DNA of 57,191 nucleotides from Erysipelotrichia bacterium (GCA_012520255.1 JAAYOQ010000021.1:1-57191), one strand, 5' to 3'. Positions 32,652 to 41,961 are shown, counted from the stretch's first letter. Numbers and translations: made by a program. The notes: generated by a model not told the origin, from the sequence alone.

Positions 32652-33581
32652 TTACTTGATATTGTGTTTATAAAACGATCTGTTATCCAGGGCAAAGCTT
32701 CTGGCTGTAAATTCCCTGGTTGGAATATTTCTTAATTCTTTTTCTATCATTACCATTTTGGCATCAAAATTATCAAGAAAATTTAAGGCTTCAGCTTCAA
32801 TAATTGATGGTAAAACTGGTGAGCCATATTCATACTGGCCATGATGAGATAAAATCATATGTCTCAACAGGATTACTTCCTCAGAATCTATTTTCAATTT
32901 ATCAGCACTATCTTTAACAATCGTTTGAGAAATTGAAATATGACCTAATAATTTTCCTTCTAAGGTGTATTCTGTAAGCGGTGGACTTGATAATTCAATT
33001 ACTTTACCAATATCATGAAGTAAAATACCACCGACTAATAAATCTCTATTTAAATATGGATAGTTGACACAAACCATATCCGCCAGCTTCAACATACCGT
33101 AAACATGGGTTGCTAAACCACCATAATACTCATGATGATTTCTTACTGCTGCTGCTGAAGCATAGATGTCTTTTTCGTAAGTATAATAAATGTCCGAAAC
33201 AATTCTAAAAATGTCCTGATTTTGAATTGTATCGATATATTTATTAATTTCTTTTTTCAGAGTTTCAGTATCATAGGGACCAGTGAAAACAAAGTCCTGC
33301 ATATCAACTTCACCTTCTATTTCACTGCACTCTAAAACTTTAAGTTGTAAAGCATTGCGATAGGTGATTACATCGCCTCTGACATTCATAACTTTTCCTG
33401 GTTTGATAATTGCTGACTGCCTTTCTTTTACATCCCATAATTTGCCCTCAATCTCACCAGAATTATCTCTAAAAGAGATTGAAAGATAAGGTGAACCGGT
33501 ATTTGTTACTCCTTCTTTTACCTGCGCAATAAAAAGAGGTGTGTTTATACTCAAAGGACTTCTAAATTCACTAATCTTCAT
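32652..33581 (-). CDS. yhaM: 3'-5' exoribonuclease YhaM-like (OB + HD)
   Basis: A 309-residue nuclease. The N-terminal OB-fold (about 8-85) has LSISFRDNSGEIEGKLWD. The C-terminal HD domain has HHEYYGGLATHVYGML, the HD pair in GILLHDIGK, LRHMILSHHGQYEYG and a final aspartate in LNFLDNFDAKM. Bacillus YhaM degrades RNA and single-stranded DNA 3' to 5'. The ATG at 33581, with GAGGAG upstream, is preferred over one five codons earlier. It overlaps recX by 11 bases. Confidence 0.92.
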   Translation of the reverse strand: MKISEFRSPLSINTPLFIAQVKEGVTNTGSPYLSISFRDNSGEIEGKLWDVKERQSAIIKPGKVMNVRGDVITYRNALQLKVLECSEIEGEVDMQDFVFTGPYDTETLKKEINKYIDTIQNQDIFRIVSDIYYTYEKDIYASAAAVRNHHEYYGGLATHVYGMLKLADMVCVNYPYLNRDLLVGGILLHDIGKVIELSSPPLTEYTLEGKLLGHISISQTIVKDSADKLKIDSEEVILLRHMILSHHGQYEYGSPVLPSIIEAEALNFLDNFDAKMVMIEKELRNIPTREFTARSFALDNRSFYKHNIK

Positions 33582-34377
33582 AATCCAACTCCTCACTTTC
33601 TAAAGATAATATCTCTTTAACTAAGTTGCTATCAAAGCCCTTGGTTAATAGAAATCTATATATAGTATAATATAGTTTTTTATCGCTATATTTATTTTTA
33701 TATCTTCTTAATGCTTTTTTGTAGGCTGCTTTTAGACTTTCATATTCACTCTGCTCATCTTTTTTTAAATCCAGAGCTGATACTACTTCATTGACATTTT
33801 CAAATCCATCTCTTATCAATCTTTCTTTTAAAATATTTACCGTTTCTCTAAAAGATTTATCCTTAATTGTTGACAAAATTCTTTCAGCTTTTGAAACAGC
33901 CATTTCAAACTGCTGCACTGAATCAACTTTCTTGCTATATTCATTAATTAAATTAGAATTAATTCCTCTTCTCTTTAAAGTCTGAATGGTTTTATTTTTA
34001 CCAATTTGCTTGATTGAGTCAACATAAAATTGACTTTCCACCACTGCTGCATCTGATAAAAAACCTGAAACTTTCAATTTTTCAATAATTCTATCTTTAT
34101 CATCAGCATTCAATTCTCTAATCAGATAAAGCAAGTCTCTAATTTCTTTTTCGCTACGATCACTGCTTTCCAATCTTCTTAAACACTTGCTGTAACTATA
34201 GGCTAATAAATGCATTTTCTCTAACTTATCAAGTTCATTTTTATCTATTGATTGGCCAATTTTATAATTTAAAGATAAGTAATCGTCTAATCCAATTTTA
34301 AAAGTAGTTTGATAATCATTATCAGCTATTTCAATTTTAACATAATTTTTATAAGCTTTTATTTTTTCTACTACCAT
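33571..34377 (-). CDS. recX: Regulatory protein RecX
   Basis: A 268-residue modulator of RecA, made of repeated three-helix units. RecX signatures are seen in SKCLRRLESSDRSEKEIRDLL and DKDRIIEKLKVSGFLSD, and later in KKALRRYKNKYSDKKLYYTI. It is encoded first in the recX-yhaM-nnr operon. RecA itself is not in the window. Confidence 0.88.
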   Translation of the reverse strand: MVVEKIKAYKNYVKIEIADNDYQTTFKIGLDDYLSLNYKIGQSIDKNELDKLEKMHLLAYSYSKCLRRLESSDRSEKEIRDLLYLIRELNADDKDRIIEKLKVSGFLSDAAVVESQFYVDSIKQIGKNKTIQTLKRRGINSNLINEYSKKVDSVQQFEMAVSKAERILSTIKDKSFRETVNILKERLIRDGFENVNEVVSALDLKKDEQSEYESLKAAYKKALRRYKNKYSDKKLYYTIYRFLLTKGFDSNLVKEILSLESEELDYED

Positions 34378-34422
34378 TACCTACCCTCTCTTAAAGATAT
34401 TATTTTACCTTTATAAATATCC

Positions 34423-34986
34423 CTAAAACTTCCAATCTGTAATTTTCCCATCTGTTACCTTATATGCTTTTTTTGCTTTAAGGGCTAAATGAATATCATT
34501 ATTGGAATCAGAATAAAAATTCTCTATCTCTTTAACATTAAATCCTGCCTTGATAAATCTATTTAACTTTTCTTTATCACTGCAGTTTTCAGACAGTACT
34601 TTTCCTGTGTATCTGTCTACTTCTGAGGCGATTAAATACTTAATATTAAGTCTTCTACAGGCTGGCTCAACCATAAAATGCGCTGAAGCACTGATTACTA
34701 TATCATCCTCTTTCTGTAAATCTCTATACCAACTGTTGATATTGCTAATTCTTTCATCCCAAAAGGCCTCCAGTTTCTCATCAATGTTTTTTACACCTTT
34801 TAAATAGCTGTAAAAATACTTTTTCATTTCTGTTTTATCAATTATCTTTAATCCCCACAATATCCAGCCGATTAATTGCTTAGGAAAAAATCTTAAAAGT
34901 GTTAAGTCTTTTCTTATATTATATACATAAAATTCTGCTGTACTGTCTTTAGGATATATTGTTTTATCCCAGTCATAAACGTTCAT
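34423..34986 (-). CDS. HAD-IB family phosphatase
   Basis: A 187-residue phosphoserine-phosphatase-like hydrolase. Motif I is YDWDKTIYP (nucleophile Asp5, acid/base Asp7), motif II is ISASAHFM, and motifs III/IV are the lysine in SDKEKLNRF and FYSDSNNDIHLAL. The small helical cap (about 15-85) is hydrophobic, which suggests a lipid- or membrane-associated substrate as in some HAD-IB proteins. A TGGTAAAAT promoter element lies just upstream (35004-35012, minus). The substrate cannot be named. Confidence 0.85.
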   Translation of the reverse strand: MNVYDWDKTIYPKDSTAEFYVYNIRKDLTLLRFFPKQLIGWILWGLKIIDKTEMKKYFYSYLKGVKNIDEKLEAFWDERISNINSWYRDLQKEDDIVISASAHFMVEPACRRLNIKYLIASEVDRYTGKVLSENCSDKEKLNRFIKAGFNVKEIENFYSDSNNDIHLALKAKKAYKVTDGKITDWKF

Positions 34987-35003
34987 TTTTAATCACCATT
35001 TTA

Positions 35004-35012
35004 ATTTTACCA
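35004..35012 (-). promoter_or_regulatory. Extended -10 of the HAD gene
   Basis: Minus-strand TGGTAAAAT sits about 20 bases before the HAD start codon. The -35 is not convincing, as expected for an extended -10 promoter. Confidence 0.5.
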
Positions 35013-35084
35013 TAGATTTTATTCATTCACATTATTTCACACAAACAAAACATAATTTACATACACATGTCTGTTAGTATAAAA

Positions 35085-35109
35085 TTGCAAGAAGGATAGA
35101 ATCTTGCAA
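35085..35109 (-). terminator. Hairpin with T run, minus strand
   Basis: Perfect eight-base arms TTGCAAGA (35085-35092) and TCTTGCAA (35102-35109). On the minus strand the stem is followed by TTTTA. It lies between the TetR gene and the HAD gene, with no gene of its own upstream except the short segment 35110-35195. It may end read-through or a small RNA. Confidence 0.5.
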
Positions 35110-35195
35110 CAATATTATTCTCCTTTCTATTTTAGAACAATATTGATCCCCCTTAAAAATAAAGGTTAATGGCCTCTGAATTAAGAAAACATTCT

Positions 35196-35228
35196 AAAAC
35201 GGTATCGCTTTGAAGCTATACCGTTTTT
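35196..35228. terminator. Terminator downstream of the TetR gene
   Basis: Arms AAAACGGTAT and ATACCGTTTTT with one internal mismatch and further GC pairs around a TTTGAA loop. T runs on either strand are possible. It lies just past the stop codon of the TetR gene at 35251. Confidence 0.75.
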
Positions 35229-35250
35229 GTTTTGTTGAATCATCCATTTT

Positions 35251-35799
35251 TCATTGATATAATTCCATACTGCTTTTGACAATTTTATTAACAAAATTAA
35301 TTACTTCCTCTTTACTGTACTTATCATAGCCACCAACAACTACATTCATCAGACCATGCGATAAATGAGTGTAAAGCATTTCTACCTCTTTATCAGTAGC
35401 TTTGTAAAACTGCTCTTTCCATTGAGCAATAGTTTCCTCTCTAGCTATATCAATCATCTTCATCAAAATAGAACTGCTAGCACCTTGAAAAACTAACACC
35501 CTGCAAGCTTCCTGGTTTTGTTCGACCATTTGATAGATTGCATCAATAAGTGCTGTAACATCAAAACAGTTATTCATTTTTAAGGACTCTTTAAATGCTT
35601 GTAATAATTCTTTTTCAATATTTTCCAGCAAATCAAAACAATCATTATAATGAGAATAAAATGTGGCCCGATTTACTTCAGCCAGTTCACAAACCCTCTT
35701 TACAGTAATTTTATTGACCGGTTTTTCTTTTAGCAGTAATAAAAAAGAATCTTTCAAAACCCGACGTGTATAACGAACCCTGGCATCAATTTTTTTCAT
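35251..35799 (-). CDS. TetR-family transcriptional regulator
   Basis: A 182-residue repressor-like protein. The N-terminal helix-turn-helix is RRVLKDSFLLLLKEKPVNKI with recognition part VCELAEVNRATFYSHYND (about 35-52). A C-terminal ligand-binding helical domain of the TetR_C_8 kind follows (to about 178). It is divergent from the SDR gene at 35965. Inverted-repeat arms in the shared 165-base space could be its operators. The ligand is unknown. Confidence 0.88.
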   Translation of the reverse strand: MKKIDARVRYTRRVLKDSFLLLLKEKPVNKITVKRVCELAEVNRATFYSHYNDCFDLLENIEKELLQAFKESLKMNNCFDVTALIDAIYQMVEQNQEACRVLVFQGASSSILMKMIDIAREETIAQWKEQFYKATDKEVEMLYTHLSHGLMNVVVGGYDKYSKEEVINFVNKIVKSSMELYQ

Positions 35800-35856
35800 A
35801 AAACCTCCAAAACTAAAAAAATGCTCTTTTTTTCTACAATAATAAAATATCTGTCA

Positions 35857-35933
35857 ATTATCTTTCAAAATCAAAAAAGTTGTTGGTTGTTGTCCATATT
35901 TTTTTCTATTATACTAGACTTATGAAAGATAAT
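35857..35933 (+). promoter_or_regulatory. SDR promoter flanked by an 11-bp inverted repeat
   Basis: The promoter TTGTTG (35887-35892) and TATACT (35910-35915), 17 bases apart, lies between ATTATCTTTCA (35857-35867) and its exact complement TGAAAGATAAT (35923-35933). The distal arm is near the expected transcription start, a good position for repression by the divergent TetR protein. Binding is an inference. Confidence 0.6.
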
Positions 35934-35964
35934 CAACACTTGTCGTTTAATTGGAGGTGATTTA

Positions 35965-36963
35965 GTGTTTCAAAAATATCTAATAACAGGGGCCACAGGA
36001 TTTCTTGGAAGCACTGTAGTAGCTCAGCTTTTAGAAAAAAATGCTGATATTTTTGCCCTGGCAATGGAAAACGACCCTTTAGCAAATGAGCTTCCTAAAG
36101 AAGTTCATAAAGTTATTGGAAATGTCTGTGAAGTAACTTCTTTAAAAGCCTTTTTTGAAAAGGCAGATAATAAAACTTGTGTAATTCACTGTGCCGGCAT
36201 TGTTTCAGTAGCTTCTCATCCCGGAGATAAAGTCTACCAGGTAAATGTCAATGGAACTAAAAACATTGTCAAATTTTGTTTGGATTATAATATCCAAAAA
36301 CTTGTCTATGTTAGCTCAGTTCATGCCATTCCGGAAAAACCTAAGGGCATAACAATTACCGAAGATGCCAAATTTGATCCTGAACTGGTAGTAGGTGACT
36401 ATGCTAAAAGCAAGGCTCTGGCAACTGCTGCTGTCTTAAAGGCTGTTAAGCAGGGGCTGAATGCCAGTGTCGTTTTCCCTTCGGGGATTATTGGGCCAGG
36501 TGATACCACTCAAGGAAGTGTTACCAACACCTTGCTATCTTTTATGGCTGGAAAACTTCCAATTGCCATGGAAGGCGGATATGATTTTGTTGACGTGCGT
36601 GATGTAGCCAGTGGTATTATCTGCTGTAGCCATCAGGGATTACCAGGCCATGGTTATATTCTCTCGGGAGAATATGCTACAGTTAAAGATATCCTGGAAA
36701 ATGTAAAAGAAATGTTCAATCTTAAATATAAGGTATCTTATTTACCAATCAGATTAGCTAAAATCTTCGCTTATATTTATGAACAATGGTGTTTAAAAAT
36801 GCGAAAGCCATTATATTTTACCCCCTATGCCGTAACTGTTCTTGATTCTAATAGTAAATTCAGTTATAAAGCTGCCAGTGATACTTTTAATTATCAGCCA
36901 AGATCACTTAAGAAAACTCTCTATGATACAATTCAATGGCTAAAAGATAACAAAAAAAGTTAA
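35965..36963 (+). CDS. Extended SDR, NAD-dependent epimerase/dehydratase family
   Basis: A 332-residue cytosolic oxidoreductase. The Rossmann motif GATGFLGS is at 8-15, NGTKNIV follows in the middle, and the catalytic YAKSK (about 147-151) has its serine in VSSVHA. DVRDVASG follows. It resembles dihydroflavonol-4-reductase-like aldehyde/ketone reductases rather than sugar epimerases, but the substrate is not clear. It starts with GTG at 35965 after TTGGAGGTG. It is divergent from, and probably controlled by, the TetR-family gene. Confidence 0.85.
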   Translation: MFQKYLITGATGFLGSTVVAQLLEKNADIFALAMENDPLANELPKEVHKVIGNVCEVTSLKAFFEKADNKTCVIHCAGIVSVASHPGDKVYQVNVNGTKNIVKFCLDYNIQKLVYVSSVHAIPEKPKGITITEDAKFDPELVVGDYAKSKALATAAVLKAVKQGLNASVVFPSGIIGPGDTTQGSVTNTLLSFMAGKLPIAMEGGYDFVDVRDVASGIICCSHQGLPGHGYILSGEYATVKDILENVKEMFNLKYKVSYLPIRLAKIFAYIYEQWCLKMRKPLYFTPYAVTVLDSNSKFSYKAASDTFNYQPRSLKKTLYDTIQWLKDNKKS

Positions 36964-36991
36964 ACCGGATAATCAAGACAGAAATCAATAC

Positions 36992-37024
36992 AAAAAGATG
37001 TTGCTAATACGCTACATCTTTTTT
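36992..37024 (+). terminator. Terminator after the SDR gene
   Basis: Arms AAAAAGATGT (36992-37001) and ACATCTTTTT (37014-37023), with extra GC pairs inside and a T run. A-rich sequence on the left also allows use by ftsH on the opposite strand. Confidence 0.8.
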
Positions 37025-37054
37025 TAAGCTTTGTGAAAATTTATTACCATCCTT

Positions 37055-38881
37055 TTAACCTTCAAGTATTTTCATAAACTCTTCTCCACTGATAGTTTCT
37101 TTTTCAATTAAATATTCAGCCAGTTCATCCATTTTTTCTCTATTTTCTTCAAGAATACTTTTCGCATTGCTATAGGCTTTCGCTATAATATCTCTTATTT
37201 CCTCATCCACCAGACGAGCTGTCTCAGAAGAAACTGTCATTTGACCAGGTTGGCCTAAATAGCTGTTGCCACCTGTCTGTAGGGCCATCATTCCAAATCT
37301 TTCTGACATTCCATAACGGGTTACCATATTTCTGGCAATCTCAGTAGCTCTTTCTATATCATTGGATGCACCTGTAGTTACCATATTAAAGACAATCTCT
37401 TCAGCAACTCTACCCCCACAAAGCACTTCCAATTTTTGACAGGCATCTTTTTTACTATATAGTGATTTTTCATCTTCTTCCACCTGCATGGTGAATCCCA
37501 ATGCACCGGATGTTCTTGGAACTATCGTTATCTTCTGTACTGGAGCAGAACCGGTTTGTTTTGCGGCAACAAGAGCATGTCCTATTTCATGATAAGCAAC
37601 TATACGCTTTTCCTCTTCAGATAGAATGGCATTCTTTCTTTCAGCTCCCGCAATAATTACTTCCACTGATTCTACCAAATCTTTTGTTGTAACAAGATTA
37701 TTATTCATACGAACAGCCCTTAAAGCGGCTTCATTAACTATATTAGCTAGTTGTGCTCCTGAAGCACCTGCTGTCATACGAGCAACAAGATTAACATCTA
37801 TATCTTTTTCTGTTTTAATATTTTTCAAATGGACATTTAAAATTGCTTCTCTATCAACCAAATCTGGCAATTCTACTCTAACCTGTCTGTCAAAGCGTCC
37901 AGGTCTCAGTAAGGCCGGATCTAATACTTCCGGTCTATTGGTAGCTGCCAGAATTATTACTCCCTTATTACCTTCAAACCCATCCATTTCAGTTAACAGC
38001 TGATTTAAAGTCTGTTCACGCTCATCATTAGTACTTAAACCTGCATCTCTTTTTTTACCAATTGTATCAATCTCATCGATAAATACAATACAAGGAGCTT
38101 TTTTATTAGCCTGATCAAAGAGTTCTCTTACTCTTGCTGCTCCTCTTCCGACAAACATCTCCACAAATTCAGAACCGGAAATTGAGAAAAATGGTACATT
38201 AGCTTCTCCAGCTACAGCTTTAGCCATCAGTGTTTTACCTGTTCCTGGAGGACCGACCAGCAATACTCCCTTAGGGCATTTCGCTCCTATCTGTTCATAT
38301 TTTTTGGGATTATTAAGATAGTCGATTATTTCTACCAGTGCTTCTTTAGCCTCTGCTTGCCCGGCAACATCTTCAAATGTTTTCTTATCTTCTTCAGGAG
38401 TATAAACTTTTGCAACTCCACGACCATGAATACTAAGGCCTGCAGCCCCCATTTTTTCAGTCATATTCTTATTGATTCTTTTACCTATAAAACTGAATAT
38501 CAGAATAGGAATACCGTAACTCAATAATGTTGATAAAAATAAATTTGGTTTTTCAGGAATTTCAGCTCCATAACTCACTCCCTTTTCTTGCAGCAGTTGA
38601 GGAAGGGTCGGATTATCTACTATACCTGTTTTGTAATAACAGATTTTTCCATTTTCTTCTTTTATATAATTAATTTCTGCATCTGTAAAATAAACCTCAC
38701 TGACTTCTCCAGCTTCCACTGCAATTATAAAATCAGAATAAGTTGTTGTTTTCACCTGTCTTGACATATACATAGGCATTAAAAACCAGTTAAACAAAAA
38801 CACCGCCAACAGTGCCAAAATATAATAATACAGCAATGTTTTTGTTATTTTATTTCGGTTGTTAAAATTATTTTTTTTCAT
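37055..38881 (-). CDS. ftsH: ATP-dependent zinc metalloprotease FtsH
   Basis: A membrane AAA+ protease of 608 residues. Two transmembrane helices (about 12-36 and 112-130) enclose a small extracellular domain. The AAA domain has Walker A GPPGTGKT, Walker [13 protein letters not shown], the pore loop FVGRGAAR and the arginine-finger region RPGRFDRQ. The zinc site is AYHEIGHAL. It degrades misfolded membrane and regulatory proteins. The ATG at 38881, after GAGGGGAG, is chosen. It is divergent from a TetR-type gene, which is unusual for ftsH and suggests that this copy is inducible. Confidence 0.96.
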   Translation of the reverse strand: MKKNNFNNRNKITKTLLYYYILALLAVFLFNWFLMPMYMSRQVKTTTYSDFIIAVEAGEVSEVYFTDAEINYIKEENGKICYYKTGIVDNPTLPQLLQEKGVSYGAEIPEKPNLFLSTLLSYGIPILIFSFIGKRINKNMTEKMGAAGLSIHGRGVAKVYTPEEDKKTFEDVAGQAEAKEALVEIIDYLNNPKKYEQIGAKCPKGVLLVGPPGTGKTLMAKAVAGEANVPFFSISGSEFVEMFVGRGAARVRELFDQANKKAPCIVFIDEIDTIGKKRDAGLSTNDEREQTLNQLLTEMDGFEGNKGVIILAATNRPEVLDPALLRPGRFDRQVRVELPDLVDREAILNVHLKNIKTEKDIDVNLVARMTAGASGAQLANIVNEAALRAVRMNNNLVTTKDLVESVEVIIAGAERKNAILSEEEKRIVAYHEIGHALVAAKQTGSAPVQKITIVPRTSGALGFTMQVEEDEKSLYSKKDACQKLEVLCGGRVAEEIVFNMVTTGASNDIERATEIARNMVTRYGMSERFGMMALQTGGNSYLGQPGQMTVSSETARLVDEEIRDIIAKAYSNAKSILEENREKMDELAEYLIEKETISGEEFMKILEG

Positions 38882-38943
38882 AAATACTCCCCTCAAATTA
38901 ATTTATCACTTTAAATCCAACACCATGTTGTGTTATTATGTAT

Positions 38944-38974
38944 ATTATAAAGTATAGTTATTTACTTTATCAAT
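38944..38974. promoter_or_regulatory. Inverted repeat over the ftsH promoter
   Basis: Arms ATAAAGTA (38947-38954) and TACTTTAT (38963-38970) are separated by eight bases. The left arm overlaps the minus-strand TATAAT (38944-38949) that is the candidate -10 of ftsH. It lies between ftsH and the divergent TetR-type gene, so it is a candidate operator. Confidence 0.55.
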
Positions 38975-39022
38975 CAACAGAATGACTACTTTTGTCGGAT
39001 TTATAAACAAACAGGAGGAAAC

Positions 39023-39604
39023 ATGTCACATAAACAAAAAGAAATTATCCCTAAAACAAAACAAAAACTGATGGATGCCTATTGGCAACTGTATGTTGCT
39101 AATAATCCAGAAAAAATTACCGTAAGAATGATAACGAACAAAGCTGGATTTAATCGTGGAACCTTTTATGCTTACTTTTTAGATATCGAAGATCTGCATA
39201 GTCAGATAGAAGATGAATTGTTACCATCGGAAGAAAATTTTGAAAAATTAAGAAAAGCTACATTTTCTAAAAACAGTCGAGAAATAATAGAGATCTTTAT
39301 GCAGGAAGAAAAGAATTCCGGTGAAAAAGTAAGCTATCTTTTAAGTTCTAAAGGAAGTTTGTCCTTTCAAAATAAATTTAAAAACAAGCTTAGAGAACTC
39401 ATTATGAAATATGCACCTCTGGATTTAAATGATTCTAAAAAAGTTATCGACTACAAAGTAGATATTGTGTGCATAATCTTTTATGAAACTTTATGTTACT
39501 GGTACTGTAAAGGTAAGCAACTCTTTTCTGAGGAAGAAATGATTAACATGATGTTAAAAATAATAATCTTCGGTCTCTCTGATAATAAAACTTTAACTCC
39601 ATGA
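39023..39604 (+). CDS. TetR/AcrR-type regulator
   Basis: A 193-residue regulator. The HTH region is TKQKLMDAYWQLYVANN followed by ITVRMITNKAGFNRGTFYAYF (about 28-50). The C-terminal helical domain has a cysteine/tyrosine-rich stretch IFYETLCYWYCKGK that may line a ligand pocket. AGGAGGAA precedes the ATG. It is divergent from ftsH, over a shared inverted repeat. The target is inferred to be ftsH and/or itself. Confidence 0.85.
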   Translation: MSHKQKEIIPKTKQKLMDAYWQLYVANNPEKITVRMITNKAGFNRGTFYAYFLDIEDLHSQIEDELLPSEENFEKLRKATFSKNSREIIEIFMQEEKNSGEKVSYLLSSKGSLSFQNKFKNKLRELIMKYAPLDLNDSKKVIDYKVDIVCIIFYETLCYWYCKGKQLFSEEEMINMMLKIIIFGLSDNKTLTP

Positions 39605-39678
39605 TAAAATATTGTTTTAATATTCAAGACATTTATTTTTATCAGGCTAATCCAGATATAATAGTATTTTTCAGTAAA

Positions 39679-39707
39679 AAAAGAAGCATTTTATTATTGC
39701 TTCTTTT
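39679..39707. terminator. Bidirectional terminator between TetR and tdk
   Basis: Perfect ten-base arms AAAAGAAGCA and TGCTTCTTTT, with A and T runs. It serves the TetR gene (+) and thymidine kinase (-), which converge here. Confidence 0.8.
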
Positions 39708-39732
39708 AAAATAAGATAAAGTTTTTAATAAT

Positions 39733-40320
39733 TTAATCTAAATCATATCTTGTCTTGTTTTCAACAATAAGTTTATTACGACATGACCAGCACATACTTT
39801 CATAGACATCATTGCCACCAATGACAACCTGATCTCCACTAGTACATACATACCCTTTTTCATCAAATCTGGTATTAACAGTTGCTTTTCTACCACAGCG
39901 ACAAATAGATTTAATTTCAGTAATTGAATCGGCTAATTCAAATAGGCGCTTACTGCCGGGAAACAGGTTGGTCACAAAGTCTGTTCTTAAGCCAAAACAC
40001 AATACTGGAATATCGTGTTCTGAAACTAAAATTCTTAAATCATCAACCTGTTCAGCAGTCAAAAATTGACATTCATCACAGATAATAACATCAATATTTT
40101 TAGGACATTTTTCTAAAATAGAGTCATCAGCCTGAATTACATCAGCTTTTGCCTGTAAACCTATTCTGCTTTTCAGTATTGTGACTCCATCTCTATCATC
40201 TAACGCCGGTTTAATTAACCATACTCTCTTATTTTTTTCTTCATAATTAAACTTTGTCATCAACGCATTTGCGGTTTTGGAAGAACCCATTGCTCCAAAC
40301 TTAAAATATAATTTTGCCAT
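39733..40320 (-). CDS. tdk: Thymidine kinase
   Basis: Phosphorylates thymidine with ATP in the salvage pathway. A 195-residue type II enzyme. The P-loop is KFGAMGSSKT (7-16), and the Walker B-like motif VIICDECQFL contains the catalytic Glu. A four-cysteine zinc ribbon is formed by CRCGRKATV and MCWSCRNK. The lasso region lies at about 165-180. It is monocistronic. With cdd at 1738 it indicates active pyrimidine nucleoside salvage. Confidence 0.96.
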   Translation of the reverse strand: MAKLYFKFGAMGSSKTANALMTKFNYEEKNKRVWLIKPALDDRDGVTILKSRIGLQAKADVIQADDSILEKCPKNIDVIICDECQFLTAEQVDDLRILVSEHDIPVLCFGLRTDFVTNLFPGSKRLFELADSITEIKSICRCGRKATVNTRFDEKGYVCTSGDQVVIGGNDVYESMCWSCRNKLIVENKTRYDLD

Positions 40321-40426
40321 ATTTATTACCTCAAATTAATTATAAGATAGTAAACTTCAAATATCTACTTTTAACCCGATTTTCCTTTAAAATCGATTTT
40401 ATTTTAATAACATATCTGCTTTCCAG

Positions 40427-40472
40427 ATTGGTATCTTACTATAAAATAGATTATAATTTTATATATACCAAT
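40427..40472 (+). promoter_or_regulatory. Candidate promoter within an inverted repeat
   Basis: TTGGTA (40428-40433), an 18-base gap and TATAAT (40452-40457) could drive the serine hydrolase gene. The arms ATTGGTAT (40427-40434) and ATACCAAT (40465-40472) bracket the promoter and could be an operator. Confidence 0.5.
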
Positions 40473-40510
40473 ATAAATAAGCTTAGCAAAACATTATTTC
40501 AGGAGGAAAA

Positions 40511-41473
40511 ATGAACAGAGAGAAATTTACTCAACTAATTGAAAAGTTTACTACAACTCTAGATGCAAACAATAACCATCTACAAATGAATTCCTTTGGC
40601 ATTAAACAAAATGACCATGTTTTTATACATCGATTTAATCAACGTACTGAGCCTTCTGATGTTAGAAGTCTGAGCAAAACCGTTCTGGCACTTGTTGTTG
40701 GCAGAGTTATTGAACTCTCAAAAGAAGGTGTATATTCTGAATTTAATCTAGATACATTAATTTTCCCTATCATTAAAGAGGTTATAAATCTTACTAATCA
40801 GAATAATCTTAAATATTTAGAAAAAGTGAAAATCAAGCATCTTTTAACCCATACTGTCGGTTATGAAGAAAAACTGCTAATGCGTGGTGATATTGCAGAT
40901 ATGGATCCTTTTAAATATCTTGATTACCTTATCAATTATCCGATTAAAAATGAACCTGGCCAAAAATATCTATATTCAAATGCTGGTTTTTATCTTTTAT
41001 CTGTTGTTTTACAAGAATTTCTTAAGGAAGATTTATTTACCTTTATTGAAAGGGAATTATTTGAACCTTTAGAAATTAAAAATGCCAGCTGGATAAAGTA
41101 TGGCAATTACTTGGCAGGTGCAACCAGACTGTGGTTACAACCAGAAGACTTAATTAAAATTGGAGAATTGCTGCTCCATAAGGGCAAATATCAAAATCGG
41201 CAGCTTTTGCCACAAACCTGGATTGAGAAGATGACAAATATTCAAGTGCTGAACCCTGATGTTGATTTAAGTGGACGAAAATATTTGCTGTATTATGCTT
41301 ATGGCTATGGTATTTGGATTGGTAAAGAAAATTTATTTTTTGCCTCTGGCACAGACGGTCAATATATCGTTGTTATTCCAGAAAAAAAAGCCATAATCAT
41401 TATTCAGGCTCAACAAAAAGATACCCATCCTATCAAAAGAATTATTGATGAAATCATCGCAAACTATTTATAA
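40511..41473 (+). CDS. Beta-lactamase-fold serine hydrolase
   Basis: A 320-residue class C beta-lactamase/penicillin-binding family protein. The nucleophile motif SLSK is at 53-56, the YSN motif (YLYSNAGFYL) at 155-157, and LLTHTVGY follows the first. There is no signal peptide, so it is probably cytosolic and more likely an esterase or amidase than a resistance enzyme. AGGAGGAA gives the ATG at 40511. The substrate cannot be named. Confidence 0.85.
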   Translation: MNREKFTQLIEKFTTTLDANNNHLQMNSFGIKQNDHVFIHRFNQRTEPSDVRSLSKTVLALVVGRVIELSKEGVYSEFNLDTLIFPIIKEVINLTNQNNLKYLEKVKIKHLLTHTVGYEEKLLMRGDIADMDPFKYLDYLINYPIKNEPGQKYLYSNAGFYLLSVVLQEFLKEDLFTFIERELFEPLEIKNASWIKYGNYLAGATRLWLQPEDLIKIGELLLHKGKYQNRQLLPQTWIEKMTNIQVLNPDVDLSGRKYLLYYAYGYGIWIGKENLFFASGTDGQYIVVIPEKKAIIIIQAQQKDTHPIKRIIDEIIANYL

Positions 41474-41508
41474 GCTAAAACTGAAACCAGAATTTAAAAT
41501 TTTTAAAG

Positions 41509-41534
41509 GGGTGTAACCATACATGGCTACACCC
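41509..41534. terminator. Bidirectional terminator
   Basis: Arms GGGTGTA and TACACCC with inner CCA/TGG pairs. T-rich flanks exist on both strands. It separates the serine hydrolase (+) from the XRE gene (-). Confidence 0.7.
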
Positions 41535-41961
41535 TCAGTTTTAATCTTTTTAATATATTAATTGTTTCCTGTGTTGTAGAAGTTGATTCAGGATAAAAAT
41601 TAAATATCATAACTAAAAAAATCAGTAAAACATAGGCGATTATAATACCAAATATTATAAATGCTATTACTTTCCACACCTTCTTTGCCCTGCTGTTTTT
41701 AATGGCCAGCTGTTCATTGATTCTGGAAAGCTGCTCAGCTAAAGCATCAGGCTTTTCTTCTATTTCAATTTTAGAACCTAAAAGCTGACTTACTGAAACC
41801 TCCAAAATCTCTGCCAGTTTAATCAGCAATTCAGAATCCGGAACTGATAAACCCTTCTCCCATTTAGAAATAGTCTGTCTTACTACATTAAGTCTAGTAG
41901 CCAACTCTTTTTGAGTCATACCCTTTTTTATTCGAAGTGCTTTTAAATTTTCTTGGAACAT
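41527..41961 (-). CDS. XRE-family regulator with a C-terminal membrane helix
   Basis: A 144-residue protein. The HTH_3 domain covers residues 5-58 (LRIKKGMTQKELATRLNVV, then RQTISKWEKG). A charged linker follows, and then one hydrophobic helix (about 97-122). Similar small regulators control neighbouring transport genes from the membrane. The ATG at 41961, after AAGGAGG, is preferred; earlier in-frame starts lack a ribosome site. The target is unknown. Confidence 0.85.
   Translation of the reverse strand: MFQENLKALRIKKGMTQKELATRLNVVRQTISKWEKGLSVPDSELLIKLAEILEVSVSQLLGSKIEIEEKPDALAEQLSRINEQLAIKNSRAKKVWKVIAFIIFGIIIAYVLLIFLVMIFNFYPESTSTTQETINILKRLKLRV

Noticed and set aside
37626-38003. 125-codon plus-strand frame
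   Set aside because: It lies antisense inside the AAA domain of ftsH and is a by-product of its codon use.
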